Below are positions 15,018 to 21,343 of a DNA stretch of 28,516 nt, piece after piece. The notes below the pieces were generated by a model that was not told the DNA's origin, did no database searches, and was given only the letters and a program-made list of their open reading frames with translations. This stretch comes from a virus: positions 1 through 28,516 of the IMG/VR virus record IMGVR_UViG_3300031250_000006. One strand, written 5' to 3'. The position numbers and the translations under genes are program-made. Each line of letters begins with the position of its first letter. The stretch's first letter is position 1.

Positions 15018-15614
15018 ATGAACGACTCCGCCCCGACGCGCGCCGATTTCGCGGTTATCGAGCGCTCGGACGCGCGTTGGGCGCGGCTGCGCGAGCTGAT
15101 CGAGCTGCATTCGCTCAAAAGGGGCGATTTCACGCTCTCGTCCGGCGGCAAGAGCACATATTTGTTCCAGCTGCGGCAGACGACGATGCTTCCCGAGGGC
15201 GCGAAGATTCTTGGCGATATCGTCGTCGATTTCATGAAGCGCCACGATCTGCGCTGCGTCGGCGGTCTTGCGGTCGGTGCGGTGCCGATGGTGTCCGCCG
15301 TGTCGGTGATGAGCTTCATCAAGGCGTTTCCGATCGGCGCCTTTTTCGTGCGCAAGGAAGCCAAGGCGCATGGCGCGCTGGAGCGCATCGACGGCTTTGT
15401 ATCCAGCGGCGAGGAAGCGCTGCTGATCGACGACGTGGCGACCTCGGGCAATTCGATCATCAAGGCGATGGAAGGAATGCGCGCGGAGCATCCGACCAGC
15501 TTCGCGCGCAAGGCGCTTGTGGTGATCGATCGTGAAGAGGGCGCGCGGGAGAATCTCGCAGGCCATGGGATCGAGCTGTTTTCGATTTTTACGCGACGCG
15601 ATTTCAACATCTAA
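15018..15614 (+). CDS. pyrE: Orotate phosphoribosyltransferase (cargo)
   Basis: The 198-residue protein is a complete orotate phosphoribosyltransferase, which makes orotidine monophosphate from orotate and PRPP in pyrimidine synthesis. The catalytic loop RKEAKAHG is at residues 112-119, and the PRPP-binding motif LLIDDVATSGNS at 135-146. FTLSSGGKSTYLFQLRQTT (38-56) is the N-terminal substrate loop. I start at ATG 15018, behind CGAGG, rather than the ATG at 14976. It lies 69 bases after the tail-tip gene and before the appendage genes, on the same strand, so it would be transcribed with the late tail genes. All active-site motifs are intact, so it could boost UMP supply during infection, or be a host gene captured at this site. 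A composite repeat element follows. Confidence 0.9.
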   Translation: MNDSAPTRADFAVIERSDARWARLRELIELHSLKRGDFTLSSGGKSTYLFQLRQTTMLPEGAKILGDIVVDFMKRHDLRCVGGLAVGAVPMVSAVSVMSFIKAFPIGAFFVRKEAKAHGALERIDGFVSSGEEALLIDDVATSGNSIIKAMEGMRAEHPTSFARKALVVIDREEGARENLAGHGIELFSIFTRRDFNI

Positions 15615-15644
15615 AGTCGCGATCAGCGGCCCTAGGCGCGCCTC

Positions 15645-15824
15645 CCTTCTCCCACTTGTGGGAGAAGGTGGGCCTCGCGTTAGCGAGGGTCGGATGAGGG
15701 ACGCGGGCGCTAGGTTGGAACTTCCCATCAACCCTCATCCGTCATGCCATAGCCCGTCATTTATGACGGGCGTTCTGTCGCACGCCCCATGGCGTGACGC
15801 CTTCTCCCGCTCCACGGGAGAAGG
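15645..15824 (+). repeat. REPIN/MITE-like element, long composite copy E
   Basis: A 180-bp copy. The left hairpin is a perfect CCTTCTCCC...GGGAGAAGG palindrome, followed by GGTCGGATGAGGG, the core, and CCCTCATCCG; the right hairpin is CCTTCTCCC-GCTCCAC-GGGAGAAGG-like. Before the right hairpin an extra ~60 bases replace the usual GACC...GGCC arm and carry two more hairpins: GCCCGTCAT-TT-ATGACGGGC at 15752-15771 and CACGCC-CCAT-GGCGTG at 15781-15796. It separates pyrE from the appendage genes. Confidence 0.85.
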
Positions 15825-15872
15825 AAGGACTCGCACGTCCCGTCGATCTTCACCCACAAGGAGCACGCTCGC

Positions 15873-16421
15873 ATGAGCACGCAGGTTCAGTTGCGGCGCG
15901 ACACCGCCGCCAATGTCGGCGCCTTCACCGGCGCGCAGGGCGAGGTCATCGTCGACACCACCAATAACCGCCTCGTCGTGCAGGATGGCGCGACGGTTGG
16001 CGGCTTTGCGGCGGCGAAGCTCTCCGAGGTGGTGACGGTGAGCGCCGCGACGCTGCTCTCGCAGGCGGCGCATGGCGGCGGCGTCACCGCCGGCTGTCTT
16101 GAGCAACTCGTCACGCTCTCCGGCGCGACGACGAGCTCGACCGCGCAGATTCCGAGCGGCGCGATTGTGCTCGCCGTGTCGAACCGCGTCGTTACGGCGA
16201 TCACCGGCGCGACCTCCTATAGTTGCGGCGTCGCCGGAAACGCCTCGCAGTTTGGAAGTTTGCTCGGCGTTTCCGCCGGCTCCGCCAATCTCGGACTCAT
16301 CGGCCCCAATCCATTCTACGCGGCGACCTCCGTGCTCTATACGGCGGCGGGTGGAAGTTTCACCGGCGGAACCGTGCGCATGACGATTCACTATCTCTTG
16401 CCGAACGTCGCGACGGCGTAG
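15873..16421 (+). CDS. Tail appendage protein with Mtd-like N-terminal domain
   Basis: The 182-residue protein starts with VQLRRDTAANVGAFTGAQGE followed by VDTTNNRLVVQDGATVGG. This is the phage-attachment domain found at the N-terminus of many tail appendages (as in the Bordetella phage Mtd family), which docks the appendage to the tail. The remainder (60-182) is small-residue-rich and beta-predicted, ending FTGGTVRMTIHYLLPNVATA. No known receptor domain is recognisable. A strong AAGGAG site precedes the ATG. It opens the distal appendage cluster that follows pyrE. Confidence 0.72.
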   Translation: MSTQVQLRRDTAANVGAFTGAQGEVIVDTTNNRLVVQDGATVGGFAAAKLSEVVTVSAATLLSQAAHGGGVTAGCLEQLVTLSGATTSSTAQIPSGAIVLAVSNRVVTAITGATSYSCGVAGNASQFGSLLGVSAGSANLGLIGPNPFYAATSVLYTAAGGSFTGGTVRMTIHYLLPNVATA

Positions 16422-16572
16422 GTCCTTTCGACCGTTTTCTTCGTGCGAACCGGCCTCCGCTTCGCTCGAAAACGCCGTAGCGCCGCAAGCAATTCCAGAA
16501 ATTCGAACGACATCGACGCGCCGGGCTCTCCCGGCGCGATCGCGAACGCGCGTCCAACCAGGAGCTTTAAAC
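16422..16572 (+). terminator. Intergenic region with strong GC hairpin
   Basis: Between the two appendage genes lies a perfect 9-bp stem with a 4-nt loop (CGCGCCGGG-CTCT-CCCGGCGCG, 16517-16538). It lacks a following T-tract, so it is not a classic intrinsic terminator, but could pause transcription or protect the transcript. The AGGAG ribosome site of the next gene follows. No gene is visible in the gap. Confidence 0.4.
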
Positions 16573-16941
16573 ATGCAATGGAAAAACCCGGACGGGTCCA
16601 TCACCGAGGGCGTCGTCATCGAGGATGGCGGCGGCAATAAGATCGCGTTCTACAACGTGCGACCGGTCGGCTCCGCCTCGCTCGCCACATCGCAGGCGTC
16701 GATTGGAACTACGGCCGCGCAGATCGTCGCGGCGCGCAACGGCGCGCCCGGGACCGGCCGCATCGCCGTGACGCTCTACAACTTCAGCTCGGCGACAGTG
16801 TTTTACGGCGCTTCCGGCGTGACGGCGACGACGGGATTTCCGCTCCCCGCCGGCGCGGCGGCGACAATCAACACGACGGCGGCGCTCTATGGGATCGCCG
16901 CCAGCGGAACCCAAACCATCGGCGTCATGGAGACATTCTGA
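16573..16941 (+). CDS. Small virion-associated protein of unknown function
   Basis: The 122-residue protein is not recognised. It begins MQWKNPDGSITEGVVIEDGG and ends ASGTQTIGVMETF; residues 60-122 are beta-strand-like (RIAVTLYNFSSATVFYGASG, then PLPAGAAATINTTAALYGIA), resembling a capping or receptor-proximal beta-sandwich domain. No signal peptide is present. An AGGAG site lies nine bases upstream. Its stop shares one base with the next start (TGATG), coupling it to the large fibre-like gene, so it is probably a component of the same appendage or an attachment adaptor. Confidence 0.6.
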   Translation: MQWKNPDGSITEGVVIEDGGGNKIAFYNVRPVGSASLATSQASIGTTAAQIVAARNGAPGTGRIAVTLYNFSSATVFYGASGVTATTGFPLPAGAAATINTTAALYGIAASGTQTIGVMETF

Positions 16942-19313
16942 TGCGCTCGAAACCTTTCTTCACCCTCATCGCGGTTTTGCTCGGCGCGGGTGCGGCGCTG
17001 GCGGACGACGTGCGTCCTCCGAGCGCGCCCAATTTTACCCTCGGCATGCCGCTGTCCGGCGGCGGCTGGACGGTCGGCGATTGTATTTCCGTCGCCACGG
17101 GACCCGTGGTCGGACAGCAAAGCTGCGGCGCCGCGAATCTCACCATCGGCACGACCAATGTCACGGGAGCCGCCGGCCTGCTCTTCTCGGATGGCGCGAA
17201 TCTGCAATCCTTTGCGGCGACGTATTCATCGACCAACGGGCCAAACCTGTCGTTCGCGAACAACGCCAGCTTTACTTTTAACGCCGATGGCACAGTTTCC
17301 GCGCCAAGTTTGAGATTCAATACTCCATCGGGGGACGGATATAACCTAGAAGAGTTCTGGAGCAGCGGCACAATCGGAGGATATATTACCTCTGGCGGTG
17401 CGTTGTTCACGACAACCGGTGTCGTCGTATCCGGGACGAGAGCCGGAAACGCGATCCAGTGGCCTAACAACCAAACCGGAATGATGGGCTGCTGGCAGGA
17501 CGTTAACGGATACTGCCTAGCCCTACGAGACCATTATTCTGAGGTCGGAAATATCACTCTTGTCACGCAGAACGCAAACGGAGCCTATGCGATCGGGCTT
17601 GAAGCCGCGAATGCACAGATAGATTTCGGAACCAGCTCGACGTGGAACACCTGGGCCGCGCGCTTTGGCCTCGGCAATCAATCGGCTCTGTTGCAGTTCG
17701 GCGGCGCGGACACGGTTTCGCCCGTCGCATATACGGCTGCGGCCTCAAGCGCCTCGGCCCCGGTCAATTTGACCGCCACAACTTCCGCCGCCGGTCAAAA
17801 CCAACTGAGCCTTAACGGCTCGCAATATCTCACGCAAGCCGTCCAGGTCGGAATGACCTGCACGGATACGACGCATCCGACCGTCATCCCGTCGAACACC
17901 ACGATAACCTCTATAGCCTGGGGCGCAGGTCCGATCACGCTCAGCGCCAACATCACGGGCGCGGGCGTTACTGCTGGCGACACGATCCAATGTAGCGCGC
18001 CCAATGTGGCCGGCGCCAATCTGACTATCGCCGGCGGACGCGGCACGGGAAATCAGCCGGGTGGCTCTTTGATCCTCGGCTATGCCCCGGCAGGGTCGTC
18101 GGGTTCGTCGCAAAACGCCTGGCTGGCCGCGGCGACGATCAATGGCTCCGGGTTGACACTCGGCGTGCAGGGGACTTTGCAAGGCGCGCTCACGCTCGCC
18201 AACACAAATTCAACCTATTCCGCGACGCTGAAAAGCTCGAACAGCGCGACGGCGGCGGTGACTTACACTCTGCCCGTCGCTCCCCCTGTCGCCAATGGCT
18301 ACATGCTCACCTCGACGACGGCAGGCGTCTGGTCGTGGGTTAATCCCGGCGCCGCCACGCTGTCTATTGGATCAGGAGTTTCCGGGTCAACGCCAAGCAG
18401 CCCGCTGTGCGTCGATGGCTCCGGCAACCTCGCCGACACCGGCTGCGCGACCGGGCTTTCCTTCCCCGCGACGATTTCCGGAGGCACGGCGGGGGGCGTT
18501 GCGTATTTCTCTGGGGCGACAACCCTCGCGTCCTCAGCGCTACTCGGCAACGGTCTGTTAATGACCGGTGGCGGCGCAAGTGGCGCGCCTTCGACGGTCA
18601 CGCTTGGCGGCGACTGCACTTTCATTTCTCCAAACATCACTTGCCTAAAAACCAGCGGCACGGCCTTTGGCTCTCTTGCAACGGCGTCGGTAGGAACTGG
18701 CGTTGTGACAGCGCTGGGGATTAACGCCGGCGCGCATGGCGGCATCATCATCGGCACCAACAACGGGACGAATGTCGGCATAGGAACATTTAACGTTTTC
18801 TCGGCTGGTAGTCAGAATGTGCTTGTCGGCCCTGGCACAATGGGCACATCCGGCGCGTCTAATATGACCGCAGTTGGCGGACAGGCGTTAACCTCGGCAA
18901 ATTCCACCGCTGGAGCAGATGCGGCTTTTGGTTACGAAGCTCTTACCGCGCTGACCACGGCAAACAATGTTACTGGCGTTGGACCATTTGCGTTCTTGCA
19001 TCTTACGACCGGAGGCAACAACGCTGGCCTTGGCTACAATGTCGGAACCAGCATAGTTGGCGGAACGGGGAACACCCTGCTTGGGGCCAGCGCCGATCCC
19101 GGCAGCGACGCAAGCAACACTATCGTGATTGCATCTGGGGGATCGAAAAAGATCGACTATGGCGCAACAACCGCGAGCGCCTGGACGCTCGCCGGGCAAC
19201 TCTATCTCTCGACGACTCCGACAACATCAACGGGATCGTCTGGGGCGAAATATCTCTGCTACTACCCGACGACCGGCCAAGTCCAGCTCGCGGCGTCTGG
19301 AACCTGTTCATAA
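16941..19313 (+). CDS. Large fibre-like protein with N-terminal signal peptide
   Basis: The 790-residue protein starts with a convincing Sec signal: MRSKPFFTLIAVLLGAGAAL ending ALA-DD at about residue 22. The rest is a fibre-like beta-rich sequence, dominated by Gly/Ala/Ser/Thr/Asn. A middle motif (LKSSNSATAAVTYTLPVAPP, then MLTSTTAGVWSWV) is common in phage fibres, and residues about 600-720 contain degenerate NxAxGxxAL repeats like those of the protein at 259. The C-terminus has YLCYYPTTGQVQLAASGTCS. Base composition from about 17.3 to 19.2 kb is less GC-rich than the tail genes. A secretion signal is unexpected for a cytoplasmically assembled tail fibre; it could instead be a surface protein expressed by the lysogen, or the hydrophobic segment may be a virion-anchor. 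Translation is coupled to the upstream gene (TGATG). Confidence 0.68.
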   Translation: MRSKPFFTLIAVLLGAGAALADDVRPPSAPNFTLGMPLSGGGWTVGDCISVATGPVVGQQSCGAANLTIGTTNVTGAAGLLFSDGANLQSFAATYSSTNGPNLSFANNASFTFNADGTVSAPSLRFNTPSGDGYNLEEFWSSGTIGGYITSGGALFTTTGVVVSGTRAGNAIQWPNNQTGMMGCWQDVNGYCLALRDHYSEVGNITLVTQNANGAYAIGLEAANAQIDFGTSSTWNTWAARFGLGNQSALLQFGGADTVSPVAYTAAASSASAPVNLTATTSAAGQNQLSLNGSQYLTQAVQVGMTCTDTTHPTVIPSNTTITSIAWGAGPITLSANITGAGVTAGDTIQCSAPNVAGANLTIAGGRGTGNQPGGSLILGYAPAGSSGSSQNAWLAAATINGSGLTLGVQGTLQGALTLANTNSTYSATLKSSNSATAAVTYTLPVAPPVANGYMLTSTTAGVWSWVNPGAATLSIGSGVSGSTPSSPLCVDGSGNLADTGCATGLSFPATISGGTAGGVAYFSGATTLASSALLGNGLLMTGGGASGAPSTVTLGGDCTFISPNITCLKTSGTAFGSLATASVGTGVVTALGINAGAHGGIIIGTNNGTNVGIGTFNVFSAGSQNVLVGPGTMGTSGASNMTAVGGQALTSANSTAGADAAFGYEALTALTTANNVTGVGPFAFLHLTTGGNNAGLGYNVGTSIVGGTGNTLLGASADPGSDASNTIVIASGGSKKIDYGATTASAWTLAGQLYLSTTPTTSTGSSGAKYLCYYPTTGQVQLAASGTCS

Positions 19314-19326
19314 AGGGAAAATCGCA

Positions 19327-19797
19327 ATGAAACGCATCGCATATGCCGCTCTCTTTTCGCTGCTGGCCTCGCCGTCCCTGGCCGAGCCGATGAAGCTCAC
19401 CGTCAACCAGGCGTTCTCGGTTTCGGTCGGGATCGACCAACTCGACAAGGGTTTCGAGGAGCCGACCAAAAACGACGGCAAGGATATCCTCCTGCATCGC
19501 GCTTTCGTTTTCAATCCGGCGGTTCGCATCGCCTTGGCGGTCGACGCCTCGCACATCAGCGACGCCCTCGCGCCGGCGCAAAAGGCGCTCAAGGCGGCGC
19601 GCGAAAAGGTCGCGCCGAACGAAGCACAGCTTGACGCAGAAACACGCAAGGCCTTCGAGGCCGAAGTCGAGAAAATCGGCGCCGCGATTGTTGAAATCGA
19701 CCTGACGCCGCTTTCGGAAGGCGACCTCGCTCTCGACAAGAACACCGGCATTACGTCGGCGACGATTCAGGCGCTGTTGCCGATCTTCAAGAAATAG
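19327..19797 (+). CDS. Small secreted protein of unknown function
   Basis: The 156-residue product has a Sec signal peptide (MKRIAYAALFSLLASPSLAE, cleavage after SLA). The mature part holds a beta-like segment (MKLTVNQAFSVSVGIDQLD), a middle (FVFNPAVRIALAVDASHISD) and a long charged helix with KAAREKVAPNEAQLDAETRK, followed by AAIVEIDLTPLSEGDL and a C-terminal ATIQALLPIFKK. I do not recognise the family. The ATG at 19327 is behind AAGGGAAAA, 13 bases after the large fibre-like gene; the open frame upstream of it overlaps that gene and is not used. It is the last plus-strand gene before the convergent packaging operon. A role outside the cytoplasm, with or against the upstream secreted protein, is inferred only. 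Confidence 0.65.
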   Translation: MKRIAYAALFSLLASPSLAEPMKLTVNQAFSVSVGIDQLDKGFEEPTKNDGKDILLHRAFVFNPAVRIALAVDASHISDALAPAQKALKAAREKVAPNEAQLDAETRKAFEAEVEKIGAAIVEIDLTPLSEGDLALDKNTGITSATIQALLPIFKK

Positions 19798-19989
19798 GGC
19801 GGTGTGTATCGACGGGCTGATCGGGAAATTATCGTGACTTGCGCGCGCCATGGCGCGCCCTCCCGCTTGGGCGTCGCGCGCGCGCTCTTAAATCGCGCGT
19901 TAAAAGGCCATTGAAAGCCCTGGGTAGGTCTTTTGGATTTTTGCGAGCCAGCGCGCCTTGAAAGGGCTGCGTCGCTCCACGGGCCGTTT
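19798..19989. terminator. Convergent intergenic region with palindromes
   Basis: The last plus-strand gene and the last minus-strand gene (gpF) face each other across 192 bases. The region contains a perfect 16-bp palindrome (GCGCGCCATGGCGCGC, 19843-19858), a GC-alternating stretch (CGCGCGCGCGC near 19875) and AT-rich patches. No canonical hairpin plus T-tract was identified in either direction, but a transcription stop is expected here. No gene is visible. Confidence 0.35.
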
Positions 19990-21156
19990 CTAGGGCTCGC
20001 CGTCGCTCTTCTCGATCCCCTCGACATAGACCGCCGACCCGCCTCCCTGCACCCGCAGCGACAGCGTCCAGGAGACGCCGGCGATCGTCGCCATCACCGT
20101 CCCGTCCGCCTCGGCCGACCCGGCGTCGAGGATTTTTTGGACAAGCTCGTAATCCATGCCCGGGCCGATCGCCGCCGCGTCGGCGACCGAAAGCCGCACC
20201 GTCCTCGCCTGCGCGCCGATCGCCTCGGCGGTCTTGTCGGGCAGCTGCGCGAAGGGCGTGGCGATCTGGCCGCGCGCCACCATGGCCGGATCGCTCGACG
20301 CCGCATCGAAGTGGAAGCCGTCGTCGGCGATGTGCCTGAACAGGGCCGAGCCCGTGATGTCCTTGACCGCGATGCGCCGGGCCTCCGGCTCCATCTGGTC
20401 GATCTTGCCGGCGAGGAGGTCAACGGCCGTCTGCATGCGGAACTTGCCGGGGTTGTTGTTCCAGCCGGGGTCTATGCCGACCGGCACGCGCGTGACCTCG
20501 CCGGTGGCCTTGTTGACGAAATCGCGCACGCCAAAACTGACGGGCCGATCGCCATAGCGAGGGCGCGCCTTGGCCTCGCGCTCGGAGAGCTGGCGCACCC
20601 GGCACTGGCAGCCCCAGCGGTTGGGGGGATAGTGGCTGTCCCACCAGATGTCCTCGACGGCGAGAACCGTGCCGACCCAGGCGAGATGCTCCAGGCGTTT
20701 GTGCTCGGCGGTGGAGATCAGATATTCGAGATATGGCAGCACGCGCCGCGTGCGCCAGGTGCGCTCCCATTCGCCGGCGGCATAGGCGGTGTTGACGTTG
20801 GCCCAATAGATCGTCTCCAGCCGGCGCGGCGAGCCGAGCTGAACCTCGTGCTCCTTGCCGGTCAGCGGGTCGATCCCGGTCTTCTTGCCCCACCAGCCCT
20901 TGGCCTTCAAAAGCGGTTCAAGTCCCTTTTGAAACTCGCCAAAATTCTGCCGCTCCTCGATGGCCTTGGCCAGCGCCTCGTTGATGTCCTTGAGGACGTC
21001 ATAGCCGGCGCTCTTGGCCACCGTGAAGGCGTGGGCGTGTTCGTCGCCCATCATCTCCTGCCAATGATGGCTCTCCTTGAGCCCCTTCTCCTTGAAGAAG
21101 CGCAGCACCTCCCGCGGGGGCTTGGCGAATTCCTCCGGGGCGAAGGGGTCAGCCAT
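19990..21156 (-). CDS. Mu gpF-like head morphogenesis protein with possible C-terminal nuclease-like domain
   Basis: Residues about 30-235 of this 388-residue protein form the Mu gpF/SPP1 gp7 head-morphogenesis domain: WANVNTAYAAGEWERTW (118-134), HLAWVGTVLAVEDIWWDSHY, and the signature PPNRWGCQCRVRQLSEREA (177-195) with its CxC pair. These minor head proteins are packaged through the portal-associated assembly. The extra C-terminal ~130 residues (about 255-388: AIGAQARTVRLSVADAAAIG, MDYELVQKILDAGSAEADGT, VSWTLSLRVQGGGSAVYVEG) resemble the PBECR-type (Barnase/EndoU/ColicinE5-D/RelE-like) domains known to be attached to gpF proteins. The start is the ATG at 21156, overlapping the upstream 64-aa gene by eight bases. 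It is the last gene of the minus-strand packaging operon. Confidence 0.85.
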   Translation of the reverse strand: MADPFAPEEFAKPPREVLRFFKEKGLKESHHWQEMMGDEHAHAFTVAKSAGYDVLKDINEALAKAIEERQNFGEFQKGLEPLLKAKGWWGKKTGIDPLTGKEHEVQLGSPRRLETIYWANVNTAYAAGEWERTWRTRRVLPYLEYLISTAEHKRLEHLAWVGTVLAVEDIWWDSHYPPNRWGCQCRVRQLSEREAKARPRYGDRPVSFGVRDFVNKATGEVTRVPVGIDPGWNNNPGKFRMQTAVDLLAGKIDQMEPEARRIAVKDITGSALFRHIADDGFHFDAASSDPAMVARGQIATPFAQLPDKTAEAIGAQARTVRLSVADAAAIGPGMDYELVQKILDAGSAEADGTVMATIAGVSWTLSLRVQGGGSAVYVEGIEKSDGEP

Positions 21157-21343
21157 TGGCGACGATCGGCACGTCGCGCCATTCGAAGACGGTCACCACG
21201 TCGACAGCGCTGTCCTCGAAAGGCGCGCGCAGCTCGACGATCCGCCACTTCTGCCGCAGCACGCCGTTCTCCCAGCGCAGCTCGGCCATCGGCTCCCCCA
21301 AGCGGACCGGAGCCGCGTCGAGTGGATGTTTATCCCTGTCCAT
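21149..21343 (-). CDS. Small phage protein between portal and gpF
   Basis: The 64-residue product (MDRDKHPLDAAPVRLGEPMA, then ELRWENGVLRQKWRIVELRA and VVTVFEWRDVPIVANG) has normal composition for a folded beta-rich protein. Its start overlaps the portal stop by 14 bases and its stop overlaps the gpF start by eight, behind GAGGG, matching the coupled style of the operon. No family is recognised. A role in portal or head assembly is suggested only by position. Confidence 0.6.
   Translation of the reverse strand: MDRDKHPLDAAPVRLGEPMAELRWENGVLRQKWRIVELRAPFEDSAVDVVTVFEWRDVPIVANG

Noticed and set aside
15645-15824. Intergenic hairpins as classic intrinsic terminators
   Set aside because: The palindromes lack T-tracts and recur in two orientations as part of a larger shared element, so a repeat family explains them better.
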